From assembly GCA_052117605.1 (NCBI GenBank), contig JBQKIT010000001.1: a DNA stretch of 64,000 bases; one strand, 5' to 3'. The translations under genes and the position numbers were made by a program. A model generated the notes under the pieces. That model was not told the origin of the DNA, did no database searches, and saw only the letters and a list, made by a program, of their open reading frames with translations. Of the stretch, positions 7,127 to 15,433 are shown piece after piece (positions within the stretch are counted from its first letter, which is position 1; each line of letters opens with the position of its first letter). The stretch is from CAG-791 sp000431495. Lineage in GTDB: Bacteria; Bacillota; Clostridia; Lachnospirales; Lachnospiraceae.

Positions 7127-9262
7127 ATGAATTTCATGACGTTTGAAGAATATAAAAAGAAATATTCTCTGCAGCTGACAGATCAGCAGGACAGGGCCGT
7201 TCAGACAGTGAACGGTCCTGTCCTTGTTCTTGCTGTTCCGGGAGCCGGAAAGACAACCGTTCTGGTGGCAAGGCTTGGATATATGCTCTTCTGCCTTGGC
7301 ATTTTGCCGGAGGAGATCCTGACCGTAACCTATACCGTGGCGGCGACGAAGGACATGCGAAGGCGGTTTGAAAGGATGTTTGGTGCGGAGTTTTCCGATG
7401 CGGCGAGCAGACTTGAGTTCCGGACCATCAACGGGATCTGCGCCCGTGTGATCGCAGATTATGGACGCAGAATCGGGAAGGAGCCGTTTGCGCTGCAGAC
7501 GGACGAGGGGGAGATTCTGAAGCTTCTCCGGAGCCTTTACATTGACGCTGCAGGAAGCTTTCCCACGGAGTCGGAGACGGCGGAGCTTCGGAGCCGGGTC
7601 AGCTATATCAAGAATATGCAGCTTACCGGAAAGGAGCTGGAGAAGCTGGAGGAGGAAGCCGGCTATCCGCTTGCAAAAATCTATCAAAGCTACTGCGAAA
7701 AAATGAAGCGGCAGGGGCGGATGGATTACGACGATCAGATGGTCTATGCGCTGAATATTCTGATGCGCTGCCCGGAGCTTCTTTCCGAGTACCAGGCCAG
7801 ATACCGGTATCTGTGTGTGGATGAGGCACAGGATACGTCGAAAATCCAGCACCGGATCCTGAAGCTCCTTGCGGGAAATGGAAACCTGTTCATGGTCGGC
7901 GATGAGGATCAGAGCATCTACGGATTCCGTGCGGCATATCCGGAGGCGCTCCTTTCCTTTGAAAAGGATCATCCGGGCGCAAAGGTGCTTCTCATGGAGA
8001 AGAATTTTCGCTCGGATGCGGCCATCGTGAAGGCAGCCGGTCAGCTGATCGCTCATAACCGGCTGCGTCATCGGAAGACGATGCTTCCGACCAGAGAGCA
8101 GAACACCAAGGTTCGTATTTTCTCGGTAAAGCAGAGAGAGGATCAGTACAGCTATCTGGTACAGACGGCAAAAGAGTGTGCAGAAAAAGGCGGAGGGACG
8201 GAAACCACGGCGGTTTTGTACCGCAACAACGAAAGCGCGGTTCCTCTGATGGATCGCCTTGAGCGGGAAGGAATTTCCTATAATGTGCGGAGCGCGGACC
8301 TGTCCTTTTTCACAAGCCGTGTGATATATGACATTGCTGCAATTTACCGTTTCCTGCAGGATCCATCGGATCCGGAGCTTTTTCTTCAGATTTATTATAA
8401 GCTGAGCCTGTACGTCTCGAAGCAGATGGCGGAGGAGGTCTGCCGGCTTGCGGGGGGAATGGCGTTGCTTACGGCCTTGTGGGAGAATCCCAGGACGCCG
8501 GAATATGTCCGAAAGGCAATCCGTGAGCTGGAGCGACACAGAAATCGAATCCTTCACGGGCCGGCCCTGACGGCGGTGCAGCTGATCGAGGGACCTCTTG
8601 GGTACGGCGCGTATCTGGAGCGCATGAGCCTTGGACGCGGGAAGCTGGATCTTCTGGAATTCCTCGCTGCCAGAGAGAATTCGATGGAGGCGTTGTTTCT
8701 CCGAATGCAGAGCCTTCAGACCTCCATCCGGGAAAAAGAATATGACCCGGCATGCAGCTTTATTCTCTCTACAATTCACGGAAGCAAGGGACTTGAATAT
8801 GACCGTGTCATTCTGATGGATGTGGGAGACGGTGTTTTCCCGGCATGTTCTCCTTCGACAGGAAAAAGGGGCAGGGAAGGGAAGAAAGAGCTGGTGGCCT
8901 ATGAGGAGGAGCGGCGCATTTTCTATGTCGGGATAACCCGCGCCAGGAATGAGCTGACCATTCTGAAGCTTCCGCAGGGGTCTGAATTTGCAAAAGAGCT
9001 TTTGCCGCCCGGACATGCGGCAGTTCGCTCTGCGAAAAAGACGGCCAGACAAGGCGACCGGAATCCGGATAAAGTTCGTGAATTCTGTGAGAAGGTGCAG
9101 CAGGGGCAGAAAAGAGTGATCCATTCGCGCTATGGCTGCGGAGATATTCTGGTACTGGATGAAAAGAAAAACCGTGTTATGGTACAATTCGATGATGGAA
9201 TGCAGAAGAAGCTGGACCTTGCCATTGCGGTGGGAAGCGGTCTTCTGGAGCTGAAAAGGTAG
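7127..9262 (+). CDS. UvrD/PcrA-type ATP-dependent DNA helicase
   Basis: 711-residue superfamily 1A helicase. Motifs in order are Q/I region LTDQQDRAVQ and AVPGAGKTT (Walker A), TINGICARVIADYG (Ib region), VDEAQD (motif II), GDEDQSIYGFRAA (motif III), IHGSKGLEYDRVIL (motif V) and FYVGITRAR (motif VI). The last 50 residues (RYGCGDILVLDEKKNRVMV) resemble the small Tudor-like tail of PcrA that contacts RNA polymerase. It lies upstream of a DEDD exonuclease (4-base gap), suggesting a shared repair role. It is shorter than PcrA (about 740), so it is probably a second UvrD-like helicase. Confidence 0.9.
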   Translation: MNFMTFEEYKKKYSLQLTDQQDRAVQTVNGPVLVLAVPGAGKTTVLVARLGYMLFCLGILPEEILTVTYTVAATKDMRRRFERMFGAEFSDAASRLEFRTINGICARVIADYGRRIGKEPFALQTDEGEILKLLRSLYIDAAGSFPTESETAELRSRVSYIKNMQLTGKELEKLEEEAGYPLAKIYQSYCEKMKRQGRMDYDDQMVYALNILMRCPELLSEYQARYRYLCVDEAQDTSKIQHRILKLLAGNGNLFMVGDEDQSIYGFRAAYPEALLSFEKDHPGAKVLLMEKNFRSDAAIVKAAGQLIAHNRLRHRKTMLPTREQNTKVRIFSVKQREDQYSYLVQTAKECAEKGGGTETTAVLYRNNESAVPLMDRLEREGISYNVRSADLSFFTSRVIYDIAAIYRFLQDPSDPELFLQIYYKLSLYVSKQMAEEVCRLAGGMALLTALWENPRTPEYVRKAIRELERHRNRILHGPALTAVQLIEGPLGYGAYLERMSLGRGKLDLLEFLAARENSMEALFLRMQSLQTSIREKEYDPACSFILSTIHGSKGLEYDRVILMDVGDGVFPACSPSTGKRGREGKKELVAYEEERRIFYVGITRARNELTILKLPQGSEFAKELLPPGHAAVRSAKKTARQGDRNPDKVREFCEKVQQGQKRVIHSRYGCGDILVLDEKKNRVMVQFDDGMQKKLDLAIAVGSGLLELKR

Positions 9263-9266
9263 AAAG

Positions 9267-9923
9267 ATGAATCGAATTTTTGTGGATCTGGAGATGCATC
9301 CGGTTGCTCCGGAATATGTGCAGGAGCGGGCGATTTTCAAATTTGAGACCATTGAGGTCGGCGCGGTTATGCTGGATGAGCGGTATGAGGAAATTGCGTC
9401 CTTTTGTGAGTATGTAAAGCCGCTGTACAGTGAGAAAATTCTGCCCCGGTATGAAGAGCTGACCGGGATTACGACGCAGATGGTGGCGGAGGCAGATGCG
9501 TTTCCCGAGGTACTGGAGCGCTTTGCGGACTGGTGCGGGGAAGGCTACACCATGTATTCGTGGAGCAAGGCCGATCTGAATCAGATTCGCGGAGAATGCC
9601 GTCTCAAGGGCATCAAGCCGGATGAAAAGCTGACGTATATGCTGCGGCACTGGAAGGATTTTCAGAAGGAATTCAGCCGGCTGGTCGGCATCCATCACCC
9701 GATCAAACTGGAGGAAGCGGTGGGGCTCGGCGGCCTTGATTTTGACGGAAGAGCGCATGACGGGCTGGTGGACGCCCGCAATACGGCAAATCTGTATCGC
9801 CAGTCCAGGGATGAGCAGATGTTTAAGAAGCTGAAATCCATGATCAGCGAGCAGGAGAATCCGCTGGTATTCTCCATGAGCGATGTGTTTAATTTTGACA
9901 ATCTGAAACTGAAAGAAGATTAG
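9267..9923 (+). CDS. DEDDh-family 3'-5' exonuclease domain protein
   Basis: 218 residues of the DnaQ/RNase T exonuclease fold. The acidic motif I is IFVDLEMHP, with Exo II near YSWSKADLNQIRGE, and Exo III is HDGLVDARNTANLY, with the catalytic His and Asp. This matches the DEDDh class. It lies directly behind the helicase, so a joint role in DNA processing is plausible, but RNA substrates are also known for the family. Confidence 0.85.
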   Translation: MNRIFVDLEMHPVAPEYVQERAIFKFETIEVGAVMLDERYEEIASFCEYVKPLYSEKILPRYEELTGITTQMVAEADAFPEVLERFADWCGEGYTMYSWSKADLNQIRGECRLKGIKPDEKLTYMLRHWKDFQKEFSRLVGIHHPIKLEEAVGLGGLDFDGRAHDGLVDARNTANLYRQSRDEQMFKKLKSMISEQENPLVFSMSDVFNFDNLKLKED

Positions 9924-9945
9924 AAAGCGGGATGGGAAGAAAAGC

Positions 9946-11292
9946 ATGTTCAAGGACAGAAACGATGTATTTTACAAAAAGCTCTGGACACTGATGGTGC
10001 CGATTGTTCTGCAGAATCTGATGCTGGCGCTGGTGGCAGTAGCAGATGCCTTCATGCTGGGAGGCATGGATCAGAACTATATGTCAGCGGTGTCTCTGGC
10101 AACGCAGTTTCAGTTCATTCAGAACATGTTCCTGGGCGCAACGGTGGCGGGACTTGGCATTCTCGGGGCCCAGTACTGGGGAAAAGGGGATGCCCGCACG
10201 GTGGATGATATTTTCTGCATGGCACTGCGCCTGTGCGGAATCATTTCTGCGGTTTTCTGTCTGGCGTGTCTGTGCCTTCCGGAATACCTGATGCGCATAT
10301 TTACCAATGAAGAAATTCTGATCACGTACGGCGCGGAATATCTCCGGATCGCTGCGTTTTCTTACCTCATCACGGGAATTTCTCAGTGCTATCTGGTTGT
10401 CATGAAGATCAGTGACCATGCAAAGACAACGGCGGCGATCAGCTCGGCAACGGTCTGCGTCAATATTGTGCTGAACGCAGTCTTCATTTATGGACTTGCG
10501 GGAGTTCCGGAAATGGGGGTCTGCGGCGCTGCTGCGGCTACGCTGATTTCAAGAATTCTGGAGCTTGCGGCCGCGATTTTTATTTCGCTGAGACCTGGAT
10601 ATCTGCATCCTGACGCAAGCCGGATGTTCTACCGGAACCGCGAGCTTGCGCGGGACTTCCGCAGATGCATGCTGCCCCTTCTGGGGGCAAGCCTTTTCTG
10701 GGGAATCGGGTTCGCTTCCTATCCTTCCTTCATGGGGCATCTGGGAACAGACGCTGCTGCAGCAAATTCGGTGGCCGCGGTGGTCCGTGACGTGATCTGC
10801 TGCCTGAGCGGCGGTATCTCGGGGGCTGCCGGGATCATGGTCGGAAATGAGCTGGGAGCAGGGAACCTGGAGCGGGGAAAGAGCTACGGAATCCGCCTGA
10901 TGAAAATCTCGTTCCTTTCGGGACTTATCATGCTGACTCTGATGTGCGTGTCGATTCCGGTTATTCTGCACTTCGTGAAGCTGACTCCGGAATCCGTTTC
11001 CTATCTGAAGGGAATGCTCCTTGTAACGGCATTCTATATGATCGGGCGCGCAGTGAATGATGTGACGATCAACGGAATTTTCGGTGCGGGCGGTGATACG
11101 CTGTTTGATATGTACAGCCTTGCGGTCTGCATGTGGTGCATCGCTATCCCCCTTGCAGCTGCCGGAACCTATTTCTTCCACTGGCCGGTGGTTGTGATCT
11201 ATGCCTGCACCTGTGTCGACGAGGTTGGCAAGCTGCCGTGGGTGCTGTATCATTTCCGGAAATATAAATGGGTGAAGGACTTAACTCGCTGA
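9946..11292 (+). CDS. MATE-family multidrug/metabolite efflux transporter
   Basis: 448 residues with about twelve membrane helices in two six-helix halves. It starts KKLWTLMVPIVLQNLMLALV and has the VADAFMLGGMDQNYMSAVSL pattern of MATE (NorM-like) carriers. The second half carries GGISGAAGIMVGNELGAGNL. These use Na+ or H+ gradients to export cationic compounds; substrate unknown. It ends 13 bases before the convergent PanE-like gene. Confidence 0.88.
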   Translation: MFKDRNDVFYKKLWTLMVPIVLQNLMLALVAVADAFMLGGMDQNYMSAVSLATQFQFIQNMFLGATVAGLGILGAQYWGKGDARTVDDIFCMALRLCGIISAVFCLACLCLPEYLMRIFTNEEILITYGAEYLRIAAFSYLITGISQCYLVVMKISDHAKTTAAISSATVCVNIVLNAVFIYGLAGVPEMGVCGAAAATLISRILELAAAIFISLRPGYLHPDASRMFYRNRELARDFRRCMLPLLGASLFWGIGFASYPSFMGHLGTDAAAANSVAAVVRDVICCLSGGISGAAGIMVGNELGAGNLERGKSYGIRLMKISFLSGLIMLTLMCVSIPVILHFVKLTPESVSYLKGMLLVTAFYMIGRAVNDVTINGIFGAGGDTLFDMYSLAVCMWCIAIPLAAAGTYFFHWPVVVIYACTCVDEVGKLPWVLYHFRKYKWVKDLTR

Positions 11293-11305
11293 CGTGCCGG
11301 ACCGG

Positions 11306-12238
11306 TTACTGCTGCTCCTGGTATTTGTAGGAGCCTTCGATGGCGTGGATCAGATCCACGATCAGCGTGTTGTACGGAACGGGAACGTTATAGAGCTTTG
11401 CCTGCTCGACAATGGCTCCGTTGATGGCGTCAATTTCGGTACGGCGGCAGTGTATGACATCCTGCGACATGGAGGAGAAGCCCTTTCCTGCATCCTCACA
11501 GACGTGGTGCACCATGTTCAGAACCTCCATGTAGGAGAAGTGGGTGCCGTCCGCTTCTGCGACATCGACCGCCTCACAGATCATCTTTTCGGCAAAATCC
11601 CACGCATACTGATTGTCAATCATGGAGCAGATGGGAGAGCGGGTGATGGCGGTAAAGGTATTGATGGAGAGATTGACGAAGAGCTTGCTCCAGATGATGC
11701 GCTGAATGTCCTCGGTGATTTCCGCATGGAAGCCGCTCTCCTCCAGAAGATCACGGATGACTGCAAGGTTTGTGTTCTCCTTCAGGTTGCTGCCGATGGT
11801 GGTAGTACCGTGCCCGCTGTGGCGTACCTTTCCGCCACCGAGATTGACGGAGTTATGCTTGCTGGTACCGATGACGATGTTCTTCTTGTCGACGTACTGT
11901 GCGATCTTGCGGTCGTTGCCGGCACCGTTCTGCAGTGTCATCACCAGCGTATTCTCGCCGAAGAGTCTGCGGTTGGTGCGGAGCGCGTCCTCGGAAAAGG
12001 TGGATTTGACAAAAACGATGACGAGGTCAGCCTCCTCCCGGTATTCTCCGGAAAGTGCCGCACGGACGTGATCATAGATGCCTTCGGTACCGTCCTCTTC
12101 AAGAACACGGATGCCGTGTTCGTTGATGGCATCCACCTGAGGCTTGTAGCTGTCCAGCATGACGACGTCGTTGTTTCTGCTTAAATAGGCACCGTAGAGG
12201 CAGCCCATTGCCCCTGCGCCGATAATTACGATTTTCAT
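11306..12238 (-). CDS. 2-dehydropantoate 2-reductase (ketopantoate reductase) family
   Basis: 310 residues. The NADP Rossmann motif IGAGAMGCLYGAYL is at residues 6-19, and the ApbA/PanE C-terminal domain includes IIWSKLFVNLSINTFTAI, where the Lys is the catalytic residue, and SSMSQDVIHCRRTEIDAING, a family-typical Ser/Asp/Glu segment. PanE converts ketopantoate to pantoate for coenzyme A. No other pantothenate genes are nearby, and many family members act on other 2-keto acids, so a gene symbol is withheld. Confidence 0.85.
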   Translation of the reverse strand: MKIVIIGAGAMGCLYGAYLSRNNDVVMLDSYKPQVDAINEHGIRVLEEDGTEGIYDHVRAALSGEYREEADLVIVFVKSTFSEDALRTNRRLFGENTLVMTLQNGAGNDRKIAQYVDKKNIVIGTSKHNSVNLGGGKVRHSGHGTTTIGSNLKENTNLAVIRDLLEESGFHAEITEDIQRIIWSKLFVNLSINTFTAITRSPICSMIDNQYAWDFAEKMICEAVDVAEADGTHFSYMEVLNMVHHVCEDAGKGFSSMSQDVIHCRRTEIDAINGAIVEQAKLYNVPVPYNTLIVDLIHAIEGSYKYQEQQ

Positions 12239-12414
12239 AATTCCCCTTTCTGCCGCAGCTCCTTGTGCAGCAATGCATCAGGCAAAATATCAGGCATCCT
12301 GATAAATATTTTACCGTTTCCGGCCCCATCATAGCCCAATAAAACGGTTCTTCCAATATCAGGAAGGAAATGACAATGATATGAGAAAAGAATGATGAGA
12401 GCAGGCAAGGACCA

Positions 12415-12442
12415 TTGTTTTGCCTATGGCAAAGACTATAAT
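12415..12442 (+). promoter_or_regulatory. Sigma-70 type promoter with overlapping palindrome upstream of the LDH-family gene
   Basis: TTGTTT at 12415-12420 and TATAAT at 12437-12442 are separated by 16 bases. The spacer contains the inverted repeat TTTGCC-TAT-GGCAAA (12419-12433), positioned where a repressor would block RNA polymerase. The Rex consensus (TTGTGAA...TTCACAA) does not match, so the regulator is unknown. Confidence 0.6.
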
Positions 12443-12501
12443 AGTTGAAGGAAAGGAAAACCGGGAATAGAGAGTCAGATGTAAAACAGCAGGAGGTTAG
12501 G

Positions 12502-13452
12502 ATGGGCTTTAAGAATTCCAAGGTAGCAATCGTCGGTGTCGGCAACGTGGGAGCCACAACGGCTTATACCATTGTCAATCAGGGACTGTGCGAGGAGATC
12601 GTGCTGATCGATGTCAACAAGGATAAGGCATATGCGGAAGCACTGGATATGCAGCACTCCATTTATTTCATGAACCGCAACATTCAGGTAAAGGCCGGAG
12701 ATTACTCGGACTGTACGGACGCAGATATCGTTATTATCACGGCGTCAGCCCCGATGCCGAAGGATTCTCATGATCGTCTGAAGATGCTGGAGCCCAGCAT
12801 GAAGATTATGAAGAGTATCGTGGGTTCGGTGATGAAGAGCGGCTTCAACGGAATTTTTGTTGTGGTATCCAATCCTGTCGATATCATGACCTATTATGTA
12901 TGGCGCCTGTCCGGGCTGCCGAAGAACCGCGTGATCGGAAGTGGCACAACGCTGGACACGGCACGAATCTGCTGTGAGCTGTCGGAAATGTATGATCTGG
13001 ATGCCAAGAGCGTGGAGGCATTTGTCTGCGGCGAGCACGGAGACAGTGAGTTTGTTTCCTGGAATTCTGCAACCATCGGCGGCAAGCAGGTGGACGATGT
13101 TATGCAGGACAATGTGGACCGCACGAAGAATGTCACGAAGGAGGACCTCCTGAAGAAGACCATTCAGGCCGGCTGGGAGATCTTTAACCGCAAGGGCAAC
13201 ACCTGCTATGGCATTGCGGCATCCACTACGGCAATCGTAAAGTCGATTCTGTTCAATGAGAACCGGATCTACCCGGTATCGGTATGCCTGAACGGGCTTT
13301 ACGGACTGGACGATGTGTTCCTCAGCATGCCGACCATCATTGACAAGACCGGTGCCCGTGAGATTGTTGAAATCAAGCTGAAGGAGGATGAAGAAGCAGC
13401 GCTGAAGAAGTCTGCCTCGGTTCTGATCCCCTTCTACAAGGAGCTGCTGTAA
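12502..13452 (+). CDS. Lactate/malate dehydrogenase family 2-hydroxyacid dehydrogenase
   Basis: 316 residues from ATG 12502, which has an AGGAGG site directly upstream; a longer upstream frame lacks one. The NAD motif is VGVGNVGATTAYTI, the Arg/Asn substrate region VVSNPVDIMTYY, and the catalytic His is in CGEHGDSE. It would normally be called L-lactate dehydrogenase. However, the mobile substrate loop reads ASAPMPKDSHDRLKM rather than the usual AGA-Q-KPGETRLDL: the Gln that selects pyruvate is absent and the loop is about one residue longer. A different 2-keto acid may be preferred. Confidence 0.85.
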   Translation: MGFKNSKVAIVGVGNVGATTAYTIVNQGLCEEIVLIDVNKDKAYAEALDMQHSIYFMNRNIQVKAGDYSDCTDADIVIITASAPMPKDSHDRLKMLEPSMKIMKSIVGSVMKSGFNGIFVVVSNPVDIMTYYVWRLSGLPKNRVIGSGTTLDTARICCELSEMYDLDAKSVEAFVCGEHGDSEFVSWNSATIGGKQVDDVMQDNVDRTKNVTKEDLLKKTIQAGWEIFNRKGNTCYGIAASTTAIVKSILFNENRIYPVSVCLNGLYGLDDVFLSMPTIIDKTGAREIVEIKLKEDEEAALKKSASVLIPFYKELL

Positions 13453-13530
13453 TCGGTTTTTATAAGGAACGGGTGCAACTAGCTAAAACTTGGCAGTTTA
13501 CAGACAGTTTATGCAGTGCCATTGAATCAA

Positions 13531-13593
13531 TCCCTCCATCGCTTACAATGGGAATGTTCGTTTTCTTAGCGAATTATGAGCGATGGGAGGGAT
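13531..13593 (+). promoter_or_regulatory. Long-range hairpin that would hide the lrgA ribosome site
   Basis: TCCCTCCATCGCT (13531-13543) is the near-perfect complement of AGCGATGGGAGGGA (13579-13592), with a single-base bulge. The right arm contains the GGGAGGG ribosome site of the gene starting at 13598. An inner short stem (TTCG...CGAA, about 13557-13573) could stack within the loop. In RNA this would block translation start unless opened, so it may be a post-transcriptional switch. Confidence 0.55.
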
Positions 13594-13597
13594 TTTT

Positions 13598-13987
13598 ATG
13601 TGCTATCTGTATCAGTTTGCACGCATTATGGGGTTCTGCTTTCTGGGAGAAATCCTGCACGAGGTTCTGCCGCTTCCGGTTCCGGCCAGCATCTACGGCC
13701 TGATTCTGCTGCTGGCGGCATTGAAGACGGGAATTGTGAGACTGGAGCAGGTGAAGGAGGTCGGAAACTTTCTGACCGGAATCTTTCCGCTTCTGTTTGT
13801 GCCGGCAGCGGTCGGGGTAATGGAGCTGTGGGGAGAGCTTGGAGAAATGATTATTCCGATTCTCCTTGCGATTGTCCCGGTTACGATTCTGGTTCTGGCA
13901 TCTGCGGGACGAACCACGCAGAGCTTTTCCAGAAGAAAACAGAGCAGCAGCGGCGATCAGGAAACGGAACAGGAGGAGGCGCGATGA
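13598..13987 (+). CDS. lrgA: LrgA/CidA holin-like membrane protein
   Basis: 129 residues with four membrane helices. It starts MCYLYQFARIMGFCFLGEIL, then has PLPVPASIYGLILLLAALKTG, the family signature around the PASIxG motif, and PLLFVPAAVGVMELW. CidA/LrgA proteins are holin-like partners of CidB/LrgB and affect autolysis and export of overflow metabolites such as pyruvate. The ATG at 13598 is chosen over the upstream ATG at 13583 because GGGAGGG sits at the right distance. It overlaps lrgB by four bases. The neighbouring lactate/pyruvate-type dehydrogenase fits a link with pyruvate overflow. Confidence 0.88.
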   Translation: MCYLYQFARIMGFCFLGEILHEVLPLPVPASIYGLILLLAALKTGIVRLEQVKEVGNFLTGIFPLLFVPAAVGVMELWGELGEMIIPILLAIVPVTILVLASAGRTTQSFSRRKQSSSGDQETEQEEAR

Positions 13988-14691
13988 CGGCATTATTGAA
14001 TGATTTTCTATCCCTTTCTGCGGTCTGGGGTGTTCTTCTCACACTGGCGGCTTTTGGCCTTGGTGCCTTGATCAACCGACTGACCGGAAAGGCATTTTTC
14101 AATCCGCTTCTTCTTGGCAGCATCTTCGTGATCATTCTTTTGTCTGTTCTGAAGATTCCTTATTCGGACTATAAGGAAAGTTCGGCACCGGTCAGCTATC
14201 TTCTTCTGCCTGCGACCATCAGTCTGGCTATCCCGCTGTATGAGAAATGGGATCTTCTGAAGGAAAATGCTGCGGCGATCATCGCGGGTATTTCGGTGGG
14301 CACCTTTGTCAGCCTGGGGAGTGCGCTTGCTCTGGCACTGGTTTTTGACCTGTCCCATGAGCAGTATGTCACCATTCTTCCGAAGTCGGTGACAACGGCG
14401 ATCAGCATGGATGTCGCAGGAGAGCTTGGCGGAATCACGGCTCTGACCGGAGCCATTGTAATTCTGACGGGAATCGCAGGAAATCTGCTTGCAGAAGCAG
14501 TCTGCAAGTGGTTTCATATAACGGATCCCATTGCAAAGGGCGTCGGAATCGGCACCTCTGCACATGCAGTGGGAACGAGCAAGGCCCTGCAGATGGGGGA
14601 GGTGGAAGGTGCCATGAGCGGCCTGTCCATTGCGGTTGCCGGGATTCTGACGGCAGTCCTGTGTCCTCTTTTTGCACAGCTGCTGGCATAA
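13984..14691 (+). CDS. lrgB: LrgB/CidB family membrane protein
   Basis: 235 residues, multi-pass. Family markers are AAFGLGALINRLTGKAFFNP, LLLPATISLAIPLYEKWDLL, the conserved LPKSVTTAISMDVAGELGGI and the C-terminal GIGTSAHAVGTSKALQMGEV. The ATG overlaps the lrgA stop (ATGA), so the two subunits are coupled. In Bacillus and Staphylococcus the pair handles pyruvate or acetate flux and influences murein hydrolase activity. Confidence 0.92.
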   Translation: MTALLNDFLSLSAVWGVLLTLAAFGLGALINRLTGKAFFNPLLLGSIFVIILLSVLKIPYSDYKESSAPVSYLLLPATISLAIPLYEKWDLLKENAAAIIAGISVGTFVSLGSALALALVFDLSHEQYVTILPKSVTTAISMDVAGELGGITALTGAIVILTGIAGNLLAEAVCKWFHITDPIAKGVGIGTSAHAVGTSKALQMGEVEGAMSGLSIAVAGILTAVLCPLFAQLLA

Positions 14692-14707
14692 GAGAAATGG
14701 AGAGAGA

Positions 14708-15280
14708 ATGACGGATTCGTATTACATCCGCCGGGCGGTTCCCGGTGAGGAACAGCTGGTTCGGGAGATGGTGATCCGGGTGAAGAAGGAAATGCCCGCG
14801 GAGCAGCAGATTTGGTTTTCCATTGATAATCTGGACGAAGAGCTGCGCGATTTCCGGCAGGAAAAGGTTCTCTGCTATCTGGCGATGGAACGTCTGGAGA
14901 GTGCGAATGGAAACGGGGAGGAACTCCCGGTGGATAACAGGAAGGACATTCCTGCCGGGCTGTTCTTTCTGGAAATTCCGGGCCTTTCGGAACATAACCT
15001 CGGGCATCACGTTAACTTTTCAGAGGAAGAGCTGAAAAAAGTGGTCCATATGGACACCGCAGTAGTTCTCCCGGAGCACCGAGGACATGGACTTCAGAGC
15101 CGCCTTATGGAATTTCCGGAGAAGGAGCTGAAGGCAGCGGGATATACCCATCTTATGGGGACAGTTCATCCGGAGAACCGATACAGTCACAGGTCCTTTG
15201 AGAAGATTGGGTATCGGGTGGTGTGGTCCGGCCTGAAGTATGGAGGAAAGCCCCGGGATCTGATGCAGAAGGATCTGTAA
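14708..15280 (+). CDS. GNAT-family N-acetyltransferase
   Basis: 190 residues from ATG 14708. The acetyl-CoA binding motif A is HMDTAVVLPEHRGHGLQSRL (R/Q-x-x-G-x-G/A pattern), followed by motif B, YTHLMGTVHPENRYSHRSFE and KIGYRV. The substrate cannot be predicted. It follows lrgB by 16 bases and ends before a terminator, so it is probably the last gene of the lrgAB transcript. Confidence 0.82.
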   Translation: MTDSYYIRRAVPGEEQLVREMVIRVKKEMPAEQQIWFSIDNLDEELRDFRQEKVLCYLAMERLESANGNGEELPVDNRKDIPAGLFFLEIPGLSEHNLGHHVNFSEEELKKVVHMDTAVVLPEHRGHGLQSRLMEFPEKELKAAGYTHLMGTVHPENRYSHRSFEKIGYRVVWSGLKYGGKPRDLMQKDL

Positions 15281-15299
15281 AAAGCAAATAAAGTAAAAA

Positions 15300-15340
15300 A
15301 GAAGCGGCTGAAACCAATGCGTTCGGCTGCTTCTTTTTTT
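15300..15340 (+). terminator. Rho-independent terminator after the acetyltransferase gene
   Basis: AGAAGCGGCTGAA pairs, with two G-U pairs, to TTCGGCTGCTTCT and is followed by seven T residues. Confidence 0.85.
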
Positions 15341-15433
15341 GCCGCAGTGGCTGTATACAGTGTAATATTATTATAATATTCTGAACAAGGAGCGCTTGAT
15401 GAATTGATATCTGATTTTAGAAAGGGGGATCCG

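Noticed and set aside
6995..9352. 785-codon open frame on the minus strand
   Set aside because: It lies antisense to the UvrD-like helicase and exonuclease genes, has Arg/His/Leu-rich random-looking text and no ribosome site; high-GC third positions of the real genes create it.
12415..12442. Rex-regulated ldh promoter
   Set aside because: A palindrome is present, but TTTGCC-TAT-GGCAAA does not fit the Rex consensus, so only an unnamed operator is claimed.
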